NCBI RefSeq assembly: GCF_029714325.1
Contig: NZ_CP121666.1
Location: 806,001-870,000 of the forward strand
Reading direction: 5' to 3'
Origin: Bradyrhizobium sp. CB1717
GTDB taxonomy: Bacteria; Pseudomonadota; Alphaproteobacteria; Rhizobiales; Xanthobacteraceae
DNA length: 64,000 bases
A model generated the notes under the pieces. The model did not search any database, was not told the origin of the DNA, and worked only from the letters and a program-made list of their open reading frames with translations. This document shows, piece after piece, positions 24,352 through 32,588 of the stretch (positions are counted from its first letter, which is position 1; every line of letters begins with the position of its first letter). A program made the translations under genes and the position numbers.

Positions 24352-25236
24352 ATGGATTCCCTGGTCAGCATGAGGGTGTTCTGCCTGGTCGCGGAGCTGA
24401 AAAGCTTTGCGGCTGCGGCGCAGCGGCTGCGCATCTCCCCCGCCATGGCGAGCAAGCATGTGATGCAGCTCGAGAAGCGGCTGGGAACGCGGCTGCTCAA
24501 CCGGACCAGCCGGCGCGTCAGCCTGAGCGAAAGCGGCACGCTCTATTTCGAGCAGGCCCGGCAGATGCTGGATTCGCTCGACGAGGTCGAGGCTGCGGTC
24601 AGCAAGGCGACCGTCGTCCCGCGCGGCACGCTGCGGCTGACCGCGCCGGTGTGGATGGCGAATGCGATCTTCGCGGGCGTGCTGGCCGACTATCAGGCGC
24701 GCTATCCGGACGTGCGCCTCGACGTCGATCTCAGCGGGCGGCTGGTCAACCTGGTCGAGGAGGGTTTTGATCTCGCCCTGCGCGCGACCGCCGCGCCCGA
24801 GGAGGCGCTGATCGCGCGCCCCATCACCAACGTGCCGTTCTACCTGGTGGCAGCCCCAACTTTCCTCAAACGCGCAGGCCGCCCGCAGACGTTCGCCGAT
24901 CTCTCCGGCCAGGCCCTGCTGCACTACGCGCTTTATCCGGGGGAAAGCTTCTCCCTGAACAAGAACGGCACGGTCGAGACCGTCAAGCTCAACCCGGTGC
25001 TGCGCAGCGGCAACGAGACGCTGCTGCACATGGCCGCGCTGGAAGGCATGGGCTTCGCCTTCCTGCCGAAATGGCTGGTGACCGAGGACATCGCCAGTGG
25101 ACGTCTCGTCCATCTCCTCTCCGACGAGGCCATCTTCGAGGGACGACTGCTCGCGGTCTATCCCAGCCGCAAATATCTTTCCGCGAAGGTGAGGACCTTC
25201 ATCGACTTCATCGCCGCCGACAAGCGGATGAGGTAG
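24352..25236 (+). CDS. LysR family transcriptional regulator
   Basis: 294 residues, normal LysR length. The N-terminal helix-turn-helix is SFAAAAQRLRISPAMASKHV, followed by the linker QLEKRLGTRLLNRTSRRVSL, and from about residue 90 the periplasmic-binding-like effector domain (RGTLRLTAPVWMANAIFAGV). This is the CrgA-like subgroup common in alphaproteobacteria. It is divergent from the DoxX/DsrE/TlpA operon and is the obvious candidate for its activator. It ends shortly before the convergent alpha/beta hydrolase gene. Confidence 0.94.
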   Translation: MDSLVSMRVFCLVAELKSFAAAAQRLRISPAMASKHVMQLEKRLGTRLLNRTSRRVSLSESGTLYFEQARQMLDSLDEVEAAVSKATVVPRGTLRLTAPVWMANAIFAGVLADYQARYPDVRLDVDLSGRLVNLVEEGFDLALRATAAPEEALIARPITNVPFYLVAAPTFLKRAGRPQTFADLSGQALLHYALYPGESFSLNKNGTVETVKLNPVLRSGNETLLHMAALEGMGFAFLPKWLVTEDIASGRLVHLLSDEAIFEGRLLAVYPSRKYLSAKVRTFIDFIAADKRMR

Positions 25237-25274
25237 CGCCTTACGGCACCGCGAGATCCGTGGCGTAGAGGCTT

Positions 25275-26000
25275 TCAGTCGCGTCCCGCCTCCATGATCG
25301 CCTTGGCGAGGCGTGCCGGATCGGAGAAGCACAGCTCGTGGCTGCCCGGCACCTGCACCAGGCGAAACAGCCCGAGCTTCTCCGACAGCCGTGGATGCCA
25401 GCCATAGCTGTGCGGCAGCGCGGTATCCTCGGTGCAGTTGATGTAGGATTTCGCCAGCGGCATCTCGGCCGGATTGGTCTTGAGCGCGATCCTGTCGGTG
25501 AAGGTCGCGAGCGGATGCGGATTGAGCACGTCATAGGCGCGCTGCGCCGTCTCGAGATCGGCATCGTTGATGAAGGCTTCGCGCCAGACCGGGAACGGCA
25601 GCACCACGGAGCCGTCGCCGCGCTCGGCGGCGATCGCGTCGAACAGTCCGATATAATGCGGCGGCACCATGTCGTTGAGGCACTCGCCATCGTTGGGCAC
25701 GAAGGCGTTCCAGTAGACGAGGCGGCGGATACGCTCGGGCGCGAGGTCGGCGACACCGGTGATGACCATGCCGCCATAGGAATGGCCGAGCAGGATGACG
25801 TCCTCGAGATTGTTCTCGGCGAGGTAGTCGGCGATCGACTGGATCGCTTCCTTCAGCCCTGTCGTCTTGGCATCCCCCGGGCGGTTGCCCTTGATCGTCG
25901 GCGTGTGGACCTGATGGCCGTGGGCGCGGATCGGGGCTGCCACAGGCTCGAACTCTGCACCGGTGTGCCAGGCGCCGTGAACGAGAACGTAGGTCGACAT
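25275..26000 (-). CDS. alpha/beta fold hydrolase (EstC/salicylate-esterase-like)
   Basis: 241 residues from ATG 26000, preceded by GGGAGGAG. It begins STYVLVHGAWHTGAEFEPVA, has LEDVILLGHSYGGMVITGVA (nucleophile Ser near residue 80), and a late VPGSHELCFSDPARLAKAI with the catalytic His. The length and motifs resemble the small hydrolases related to plant methyl-salicylate esterase and hydroxynitrile lyase, which act on small esters in the cytoplasm. It is divergent from an AraC-type regulator whose promoter region carries two identical 9-bp half sites, suggesting direct control. Confidence 0.9.
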   Translation of the reverse strand: MSTYVLVHGAWHTGAEFEPVAAPIRAHGHQVHTPTIKGNRPGDAKTTGLKEAIQSIADYLAENNLEDVILLGHSYGGMVITGVADLAPERIRRLVYWNAFVPNDGECLNDMVPPHYIGLFDAIAAERGDGSVVLPFPVWREAFINDADLETAQRAYDVLNPHPLATFTDRIALKTNPAEMPLAKSYINCTEDTALPHSYGWHPRLSEKLGLFRLVQVPGSHELCFSDPARLAKAIMEAGRD

Positions 26001-26090
26001 GTTGTGGCTCCTCCCGCGGGTGTGATTAGATCGGCGCGGCATCGCCGCACGGCAAATGTGGACCGGCGACGGATTTGTTGCTTGGCTGGA

Positions 26091-26120
26091 AGTGAACCGG
26101 ATTGGTCTCGGAGTGAACCG
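26091..26120. promoter_or_regulatory. 9-bp direct repeats, likely AraC-type operator
   Basis: AGTGAACCG occurs at 26091-26099 and 26112-26120, 21 bp apart (two helical turns), and a looser third copy (TGTGGACCGG) at 26057-26066. The second copy touches the start codon of the regulator gene, so autoregulation is likely. Confidence 0.5.
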
Positions 26121-27095
26121 ATGCAGCAGATCCCCGTTCCGTCACGCCAATCGGCCTGGAATACCGCGGGCGTGCGACCGAACGAGCAATTCGCCTATTA
26201 CCGCGAGGCGATCTGCCAGGCATTCATGAACCTGACGCCGGAGCCGGCAGCCGCGGCCGGCTTTCCGGCCAGCGTCGAGCACGTCCGGCTCGGCGATGCC
26301 GCGATCAACCGCGTCAGCTTTCCAGAGCATGTGGTCCGCCGCTCCGCCGCCGACATCGCGGCGTCCGATCGCAGCTGCTTCTACCTCAACCTGAAACTGG
26401 CCGGGCGCTGCCGCATTCAGCAGGACGGCCATGAGATCAGCCTCTCGCCCGGGCAGGTCGGAATCTTCGACAGCGACCGGCAGTTCGCCCTCCTGCACGA
26501 TCGCGGTCCGCAGTTGCAGGTCGCTTCGTTCTGGGTGCCGGCAGGCGCGTTGCGCGAGCGGTTGCCGGCTTCGTTCGACGTCACCGCCTGCCGCGTCTCG
26601 GACGATCCCTACGTCGGCCACCTCATTGTGGAGACGGCGCGCACGCTGAGCAACGGCGCGCTGCGCATGACCGAGGAGGAGGGCGTGCGGCTGTTTCGGG
26701 CGCTGATCGAGCTGGTTGCCGTCAGCCTGTCACGGCGCAGCCGGGAAGGCGCTGCGGAATCGGAGAGTCTCACCGAGACGACCACGCTGGCGTTGAAACG
26801 CGCCATTCACCGGCGGCTCCGCGAGCCCGGCCTTGCGGTTGCCGATGTCGCCGATGCGGTGGGCATCAGCGAGCGCTACGTCCATAAACTGCTGGCGAGA
26901 TCTGGCTCCAGCTTCACCGAATACGTCATCGAGCGCCGGCTCGACGGTGCGGCCAGGAATCTCAGGGATCCCGCAATGGCAGATCGGGCGATCGGCGCCA
27001 TCGCGTTCGACTGGGGTTTTTCGGATCTCTCCCACTTCACCCGCCGTTTCAAGCAGCGTTTTGGTTGTCGGCCGCGGGACTGGCGTACGCGGTGA
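26121..27095 (+). CDS. AraC family transcriptional regulator
   Basis: 324 residues from ATG 26121 (GGAG seven bases upstream). The frame is open for another 780 bases upstream, but that part is antisense to the hydrolase gene. The N-terminal ligand-binding region (AraC_binding_2 type) spans about 20-190 with LNLKLAGRCRIQQDGHEISL and PGQVGIFDSDRQ. The C-terminal 100 residues are the double helix-turn-helix: VADVADAVGISERYVHKLLA, then IGAIAFDWGFSDLSHFTRRF, ending GCRPRDWR. It is divergent from the alpha/beta hydrolase gene and probably controls it. Confidence 0.94.
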   Translation: MQQIPVPSRQSAWNTAGVRPNEQFAYYREAICQAFMNLTPEPAAAAGFPASVEHVRLGDAAINRVSFPEHVVRRSAADIAASDRSCFYLNLKLAGRCRIQQDGHEISLSPGQVGIFDSDRQFALLHDRGPQLQVASFWVPAGALRERLPASFDVTACRVSDDPYVGHLIVETARTLSNGALRMTEEEGVRLFRALIELVAVSLSRRSREGAAESESLTETTTLALKRAIHRRLREPGLAVADVADAVGISERYVHKLLARSGSSFTEYVIERRLDGAARNLRDPAMADRAIGAIAFDWGFSDLSHFTRRFKQRFGCRPRDWRTR

Positions 27096-27108
27096 GGGCG
27101 CTGCTGCA

Positions 27109-27250
27109 CCTCGCCCCGCTTGCGGGGAGAGGTCGGATCGCATCGCAAGATGCGATCCGGGTGAGGGGGACTCTCCGCGAGTCCGTCTCTCACCATATTC
27201 GCGGAAGCAGCCCCTCACCCCAACCCTATCCCTGTAAGAACGGGGCGAGG
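27109..27250. repeat. dispersed palindromic intergenic repeat (CCTCGCCCCG type)
   Basis: Ends are exact inverted copies (CCTCGCCCCG and CGGGGCGAGG), with an internal ATCGCATC/GATGCGAT hairpin and CTCTCCGCGAG inner arm. Same class as 717-870 and 47124-47278. It separates convergent genes. Confidence 0.7.
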
Positions 27251-27285
27251 GAGCGCACCGAGCAAGTCGCCTCGGCAGCGCGGAG

Positions 27286-28431
27286 CTACAACGACCTTGC
27301 GATCAACAGCTTCATGATCTCGTTGGTGCCGCCATAGATCTTCTGGATGCGGGAATCGATGAAGATGCGCGAGATCGGATATTCCTGCATGTAGCCGTAG
27401 CCGCCGAACAGCTGCAGGCACTCGTCGGCGGTCTGGACCTGCTTGTCCGAGCACCAGTATTTCGCCATCGACGCCGTGACGGTGTCGAGATCTTTCGCGA
27501 CCAGGCGCTCGATGCACCAGTCCACGAAGACGCGGGCGATCATCGCCTCGGTCTTGCGCTCGGCGAGGGTGAAGGCGGTGTTCTGGAAATCCATCAGCGG
27601 CTTGCCGAAGGCTTTCCGCTCCTTGGTGTATTCGACGGTGAGCTTGACCGCGCGCTCCATCGCGGCGACGGCGCCGACCGCGAGCGCCAGGCGCTCCTGC
27701 GGCAATTGCTGCATCAGCTGGACAAAACCCTGGCCCTCTTCCTTGCCGAGCAGGTTTTCCGGCGGCACGGTCACGTTGTCGAAGAACAGTTCCGATGTGT
27801 CGGAGGCGTGTAGCCCGATCTTGTCGAGGTTGCGCCCGCGCTTGTAGCCATCGGCGCCCGCAGTCTCGACCACGATCAGCGAAATGCCTTTTGCGCCGGC
27901 TTCGCCGGTGCGGGCGACGACGATGACGAGATCGGCGGCCTGGCCGTTGGTGATAAAGGTCTTCTGGCCGTTGATGACGTAGGAATTGCCCTGCTTCTTT
28001 GCGGTGGTCTTGACGGCCTGGAGGTCCGAGCCGGTGCCGGGCTCGGTCATGGCGATGGCGCCGACCATCTCTCCGCTTGCCATCTTCGGCAGCCAGCGCT
28101 TCTTCTGCTCCTCCGAGCCGTAATTGAGGATGTAGTGCGCGACGATCGCGCTGTGCACGGAGACGCCGGTCGTCAGCTCCGGCACCGTGCTCTCGAGGTC
28201 ATCCAGCACGGCGGCGTCATAGGCGAAGGTCGCGCCAAGGCCGCCATATTCCTCCGGCACGCTCGCGAGCAGCGCGCCCATCTCGCCGAGGCCGCGCCAG
28301 GCGAAGCGGTCGACCATCTTCTGCTCGCGCCATTTCTCGGCATGCGGCGCCAGGTCCTTGGCGAGATATTTTCGGAACTGGTCGCGGAAGACGTCGAGCT
28401 CTTCGGTCATCCAGGAGGAGCGGTAGGACAT
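27286..28431 (-). CDS. acyl-CoA dehydrogenase
   Basis: 381 residues from ATG 28431 (GAGGTAACC upstream). All family signatures are present: VGAIAMTEPGTGSDLQAVKT near 125, TFITNGQAADLVIVVARTG near 155, QLPQERLALAVGAVAAMERA near 235, and the C-terminal LFGGYGYMQEYPISRIFIDS plus IQKIYGGTNEIMKLLIARSL. The Glu of the YGYMQEYP segment is the likely catalytic base. It is a long/medium-chain type enzyme that donates electrons to ETF. It is monocistronic and convergent with the AraC gene. Substrate not determinable. Confidence 0.95.
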   Translation of the reverse strand: MSYRSSWMTEELDVFRDQFRKYLAKDLAPHAEKWREQKMVDRFAWRGLGEMGALLASVPEEYGGLGATFAYDAAVLDDLESTVPELTTGVSVHSAIVAHYILNYGSEEQKKRWLPKMASGEMVGAIAMTEPGTGSDLQAVKTTAKKQGNSYVINGQKTFITNGQAADLVIVVARTGEAGAKGISLIVVETAGADGYKRGRNLDKIGLHASDTSELFFDNVTVPPENLLGKEEGQGFVQLMQQLPQERLALAVGAVAAMERAVKLTVEYTKERKAFGKPLMDFQNTAFTLAERKTEAMIARVFVDWCIERLVAKDLDTVTASMAKYWCSDKQVQTADECLQLFGGYGYMQEYPISRIFIDSRIQKIYGGTNEIMKLLIARSL

Positions 28432-28557
28432 GGTTACCTCGGTTGATGCGCGGTTCCGGCTTGGTAAGCCAGGCCGCGGCGGCAATTATTGTGTTTTCAG
28501 GCTGCGCCGGTGACGCTACCAAGGCGGCCGTAACAGCGTCTGTCGGGATGTCTGATT

Positions 28558-29235
28558 GTGGCGACCAAAACTCAAGACCTCAAGCTCGACATCGAGCGCA
28601 CCGGCACGGTCTCCGCGATCCTGACGCTGCCGGACCATGCGCGCGCCTGCTACGTGCTGGCGCACGGCGCGGGTGCGGACATGCGGCACGCCTTCATGGA
28701 GAAGACCGCAGAAGGACTCGCGGAACGCGGTATTGCGACGTTCCGCTTCAATTTTCTCTACATGGAAAAGAAACACGGGCGTCCCGACCAGCCGGCGGTC
28801 GCGCACGCCGCCATCCGCGCGGCGGTCGCGGAGGCGGCACGGCTCTGCCCCGGTCTCAAGCTCGTGGCGGGCGGAAAGTCGTTCGGCGGGCGCATGACCT
28901 CACAGGCGCAGTCGAAGGCTGCTTTGCCTGATGTCAAAGGGCTCGCCTTCCTCGGCTTCCCCCTGCATGCCGCCAAGAAGCCGTCGTCCGAGCGTGCAGA
29001 TCACCTCTCCGGCATCGCGATCCCCATGCTGTTCCTGCAAGGCACCCGCGATGAGCTTGCCGATCTCAGCTATCTCAAGCCTGTCGTCGAGAAGCTCGGC
29101 CCGAAGGCGACACTGCATCAGGTCGAAGGCGGGGATCACTCGTTTGCGGTGCTGAAGAAGTCCGGCCGCACCAATGGCGAGGCGCTCACAGAGGTGCTGG
29201 ACGCGCTCGCGGCCTGGATCGACAAAATCGCCTGA
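28558..29235 (+). CDS. alpha/beta hydrolase (KANL3/Tex30-type)
   Basis: 225 residues from GTG 28558. The pattern is that of the small bacterial proteins related to the KANL3/Tex30 domain: RACYVLAHGAGADMRHAFME near 30, FRFNFLYMEKKHGRPD near 62, nucleophile elbow KLVAGGKSFGGRMTS near 102, then FLQGTRDELADL (acid) and VEGGDHSF (His). Cytoplasmic, with no signal peptide. Biological substrate unknown. Convergent with the ketopantoate-reductase-like gene, stop codons almost touching. Confidence 0.88.
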   Translation: MATKTQDLKLDIERTGTVSAILTLPDHARACYVLAHGAGADMRHAFMEKTAEGLAERGIATFRFNFLYMEKKHGRPDQPAVAHAAIRAAVAEAARLCPGLKLVAGGKSFGGRMTSQAQSKAALPDVKGLAFLGFPLHAAKKPSSERADHLSGIAIPMLFLQGTRDELADLSYLKPVVEKLGPKATLHQVEGGDHSFAVLKKSGRTNGEALTEVLDALAAWIDKIA

Positions 29236-29239
29236 GGGC

Positions 29240-30214
29240 TCAGGCCGAATAAAGCCCCCTGTCGCGCGCCTTCTGGATCGCGAGGGCGGCAATGAGATCA
29301 AGTGTCGGCGTCGACAGGCCGGCGGTGCGCGCGAAGGCGGCCGGCGCCTTCACCAGCACGTCGATCTCCATGGCGCGGCCGAGCTCGTAATCCTGCAGCA
29401 GCGACGGCTTGTGGTTGGGGGCGGGGCCGCTGCGCGTGACGCGCTTGACCTCGGGGATGAAGTGCTGCGCGATATCGTTGGCCTCGTTCAGCATGCGCGG
29501 AATGACGTCCGCAAAGGCCGGGTCGTCGCGCACCCCGCGCGCGGTCTGGCCGGTGAGCAGGCACAGCACCGACAGCGACATGTTGGTCAGCAGCTTTGAC
29601 CAGATCGCCTCGCGGATTTCTGCGACCGGCGGCGATTCCAGCCGGGCGTCGTTGAGGACGTTGCGAAGCTTGGTGATGCGCTCGCAATTGCGATCGTCGC
29701 ATTCGCCGATCAGGAGGCGGTTGCGGTCCGGGGTGAGGTTCTGCACCACGCCGGGCGCGGTCACCTCGTTGGAGGAGAAGATGACGCCGCCGATGATCCG
29801 CTCCTTCGGGATGCAGGCGCGCAGGCGCCCGCCGGGATCGAGGAAGGAAATGTCCGGCGGTGCCGGGTGCCGCGGCGGCAGACCGATACCGTACCACCAG
29901 GGAATGCCGTTCTGCGCGAACACGATCGCGGTGTCGTCCTGCAGCAGCGGCTTGATGCTGGAGACCAGTCCCGTCAGCGCGGTCGCCTTCAGCGTGGAGA
30001 TCACGACGTCCTGCGGGCCGAGCTGGGCCGGATCCCCTGACGCGTTCAGCTTGGCGGAAACCTCGGAATCGCCGACCCGCAGCTTGAGGCCGCCCGCACG
30101 CACCGCCTCGAGATGCGCCCCCCGCATGACGCAGCTGACCTCATGGCCGGCGCGCGCCAGCCGTACCGCGATGTGGCTGCCGACGGCGCCCGCGCCGAAA
30201 ATGCAGATGCGCAT
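29240..30214 (-). CDS. ketopantoate reductase family protein (second paralogue)
   Basis: 324 residues. RICIFGAGAVGSHIAVRLAR is the NADPH-binding motif, AQNGIPWWYG the conserved Asn-Gly segment, EAIWSKLLTNMSLSVLC contains the catalytic Lys, and ELGRAMEIDVLVKAP the substrate Glu. It differs from the gene at 6263-7270 in the middle region (PRHPAPPDISFLDPGGRLRA) and probably acts on another 2-keto acid. Divergent from an enoyl-CoA hydratase gene. Confidence 0.9.
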   Translation of the reverse strand: MRICIFGAGAVGSHIAVRLARAGHEVSCVMRGAHLEAVRAGGLKLRVGDSEVSAKLNASGDPAQLGPQDVVISTLKATALTGLVSSIKPLLQDDTAIVFAQNGIPWWYGIGLPPRHPAPPDISFLDPGGRLRACIPKERIIGGVIFSSNEVTAPGVVQNLTPDRNRLLIGECDDRNCERITKLRNVLNDARLESPPVAEIREAIWSKLLTNMSLSVLCLLTGQTARGVRDDPAFADVIPRMLNEANDIAQHFIPEVKRVTRSGPAPNHKPSLLQDYELGRAMEIDVLVKAPAAFARTAGLSTPTLDLIAALAIQKARDRGLYSA

Positions 30215-30364
30215 GTTGATCCCGTCCCTGATCCCTTGGTGCCATCAGGCGGCAGCATGACACAAGCCGCCATGCGATGGACGCGGCTGCCCTACGCCGG
30301 AAAGATATGGATCAACGCGCGCGGCCTCGGCCATAGTGCGCGGCAAACAACCGGAGGATCGCCG

Positions 30365-31168
30365 ATGACTGCCAGCCCCGTCCTGTGGACCCTCGATGAG
30401 CTTGGGGTTGCGACCGTCACGTTGAACCGGCCGGAGGTCAACAACGCCTATGACGGCGCCTTGATCGCCGGCGTGCTCGCGGCCATGGACGAACTCGGCA
30501 AGAAGCCGAACCTGCGGGTCGTCGTTCTCAAGGGCAACGGCAAGCATTTCCAGGCGGGCGCCGACCTCAAATGGATCAATGGCGTGCGGCCGCAATCGCC
30601 TGAGGCCAACGAGGCGGCCTCGCGCGCCACCTTCGAGGCCGTGCAGCGGCTCAACACGCTGCCGATCCCGACGGTCGCCCTGGTGCAGGGCGGCTGCTTC
30701 GGCGGCGGCACCGGCGTGATCGCGGCCTGCGATGTCGTGATCGCCGCCGACAACGCCCTGTTCTCCATCACCGAGGTACGCTGGGGCCTCACCGCCGCGA
30801 TCATCATCCCGCAGCTCTGCGACGCCATCGGTGTCCGGCAAGTCCGCCGCTACGCGCTGACAGGCGAGCGCTTCGGCGCCGAGGATGCCCGCCGCATCGG
30901 CCTCGTCCACGACGTGGTGCCGCTCGCCGATCTCGAAGCCGCAGGCCGCAAGGTGGTCGAGCAGCTGCTCGCCAACGGTCCGGAGGCGATGGCCGAGACC
31001 AAGAAGCTCGCGCTGGAGAGCTCGTTCGGCGGCATGGCGGTGGACGATGCCGCCTACAAGCGGCTCGTGCAGCTCCATTCGCTCAAGCGCCAGAGCGCGG
31101 AAGCGGCGGAAGGGCTGGCCTCGTTCGCGGAGAAGCGGGCGGGGAATTGGGGTGCCGGGAAAGGTTGA
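30365..31168 (+). CDS. enoyl-CoA hydratase family protein
   Basis: 267 residues from ATG 30365, with GGAGG nine bases upstream. Crotonase signatures: GKHFQAGADLKWINGVR near 60-75 and VQGGCFGGGTGVIAACDVVI near 103-122, then SITEVRWGL with the Glu that is catalytic in hydratases. The ADLKWI form and FGGGTG loop resemble methylglutaconyl-CoA hydratase-type enzymes of leucine or isoprenoid breakdown, but no neighbouring liu genes support that. Cytoplasmic. Confidence 0.92.
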   Translation: MTASPVLWTLDELGVATVTLNRPEVNNAYDGALIAGVLAAMDELGKKPNLRVVVLKGNGKHFQAGADLKWINGVRPQSPEANEAASRATFEAVQRLNTLPIPTVALVQGGCFGGGTGVIAACDVVIAADNALFSITEVRWGLTAAIIIPQLCDAIGVRQVRRYALTGERFGAEDARRIGLVHDVVPLADLEAAGRKVVEQLLANGPEAMAETKKLALESSFGGMAVDDAAYKRLVQLHSLKRQSAEAAEGLASFAEKRAGNWGAGKG

Positions 31169-31171
31169 GCC

Positions 31172-31444
31172 TCAGCAGCCGCGGCAGATGTTGTTGATGC
31201 TGCGATAGACGGCGTCGTCGTCCTGCCGCATCTGGCGCAGCGTTTCGAGCGTCTTGCTCTCGGCGGCCGGCGCGGCCGGCTTGCGCTTCGCCGCGAGCTC
31301 GTCCTCCTGCCGCTTGTAGCAGGCTTCGCGATCGGGCTTGGCCTGGATGAAGCGGCAGTTCTGCTCCACGGCCGAGGCGGCGGTGGTTGAGATCGCGAGA
31401 GCAGTCAGGGCGGGCAAGGCGAATTTCAAGAGTAGCGAATCCAT
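31172..31444 (-). CDS. small exported Cys-containing protein, unknown
   Basis: 90 residues from ATG 31444. Signal peptide about 1-25 (LLLKFALPALTALAISTTAA, then SAVEQ). The mature part has CRFIQAKPDREACYKRQEDE and ends NNICRGC, giving four Cys that may form two disulfides. Short proteins with this CxxxxxxxxxxC-KRQ pattern are common in Bradyrhizobium-like genomes but have no known function. It is convergent with the enoyl-CoA hydratase gene, 3 bp between stops. Confidence 0.7.
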   Translation of the reverse strand: MDSLLLKFALPALTALAISTTAASAVEQNCRFIQAKPDREACYKRQEDELAAKRKPAAPAAESKTLETLRQMRQDDDAVYRSINNICRGC

Positions 31445-31498
31445 GCGGGCACTTCTGTCAGGTCCGTCATTCCCGGGCAACCGTCTTTTGGCGGGCGT

Positions 31499-31569
31499 GT
31501 AGCCCGGATGGAGCGAAGCGCAATCCGGGGCCGGTGTCCCCGCATTCCGCTGCGCTTCATGCGGGCTAC
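31499..31569. repeat. dispersed inverted repeat (GTAGCCCGGATGGAGCG type)
   Basis: GTAGCCCGGATGGAGCGAAG at the left and CGCTTCATGCGGGCTAC at the right form an imperfect dyad with inner AATCCGGGG/CCCCGCATT. A different sequence family from the other repeats in the window. Confidence 0.65.
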
Positions 31570-31592
31570 GGCCCTCTCACAAATGATCCGGC

Positions 31593-32477
31593 CTACAGCG
31601 ATGGCGCCAGTGACGTTTTCAGCAGTGTCAGCAGCGCCTGCACCGCAGCCGCGTTGCGGCGCCGCTCGGGGATTGCGGCCTTGACCCACAATTCCGGAAT
31701 CGGGAAGTCGCGCAGCACCGGCTTGAGCGTGCCGTCGCGCAAGGCATCCGCGACGAGGTAATGCGACATCAGCGCGATACCGTTGCCGGCGATCGCGCTG
31801 CGCGCCAGCACATGGCCCTCGTTGGAGGACAGCAGCGGACTGACCTGGATGCTGATGCGGCCGCGCGGTCCGTCGAAGATCCATTCCGGTCCCGTCGGCA
31901 GGAAGCTGAGGCATCGATGCTCGACGAGGTCGCGGGGATGCTTTGGCGTGCCGTGCTTCTTCAGGTACCCAGGCGAGGCGCAGAGCAGCCGCTTCAGCAG
32001 ACACAGCGGCTCGTCGACCACGCCGCCGAACGAATGCGGGAAGGCGCCGATGGCGATGTCGAATCCTTCGGTGACGGGATCGACCGGGCGATCGATCAGC
32101 ACGATTTCTAGCTTGAGACGCGGGTTCTGGGTCTGGAACGCGCTGAAGGCGTCGGCGAGCCGCGCCACCGTCAGTGAGGTCGGCGCCTTGATGCGGAGGT
32201 GATCGACGAGATCATGACCCTTCTCGCCCATGCGCGAGAGCAGGTCGGTGGCATCAGTGACGACGCCGCGCGCGCGATGCACGTAGCGCTGGCCGGCTTC
32301 GGTGAGCCGTAACTGCCGCGTCGAGCGATGAAACAGCGGCGTGCCGATCCGCGCCTCCAGCTGCGTGACGCGCTTGGCGACGACCGAGGTCGAGACATTG
32401 AGCTTGCGTGCCGCGGCGGAGAAGCCGGCGGCATCCGCGGTGGCGAGGAAGGCCTGGAGGTTCACGAGGATGTCCAT
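31593..32477 (-). CDS. LysR family transcriptional regulator
   Basis: 294 residues. Helix-turn-helix GFSAAARKLNVSTSVVAKRV near 18-37, then QLEARIGTPLFHRSTRQLRL; effector domain from about 88 (HLRIKAPTSLTVARLADAFS) to the end. It is divergent (about 110 bp) from the FAD oxidoreductase and ABC importer genes and is the likely regulator of that operon. Normal length, nothing unusual. Confidence 0.94.
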   Translation of the reverse strand: MDILVNLQAFLATADAAGFSAAARKLNVSTSVVAKRVTQLEARIGTPLFHRSTRQLRLTEAGQRYVHRARGVVTDATDLLSRMGEKGHDLVDHLRIKAPTSLTVARLADAFSAFQTQNPRLKLEIVLIDRPVDPVTEGFDIAIGAFPHSFGGVVDEPLCLLKRLLCASPGYLKKHGTPKHPRDLVEHRCLSFLPTGPEWIFDGPRGRISIQVSPLLSSNEGHVLARSAIAGNGIALMSHYLVADALRDGTLKPVLRDFPIPELWVKAAIPERRRNAAAVQALLTLLKTSLAPSL

Positions 32478-32588
32478 GTTGACCTTTCTCGATTCGCGAA
32501 AGCTGATCGCCTATTTTGATGGATTGTAGCCCGACCCGCGTTAATTCATAGTCGCCCGCAAGCAAGGAATTTTGGGAAGGGACGCGCC

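Noticed and set aside
25338..26120. Long upstream extension of the AraC gene frame
   Set aside because: Antisense to the alpha/beta hydrolase gene, with no AraC-like features before ATG 26121.
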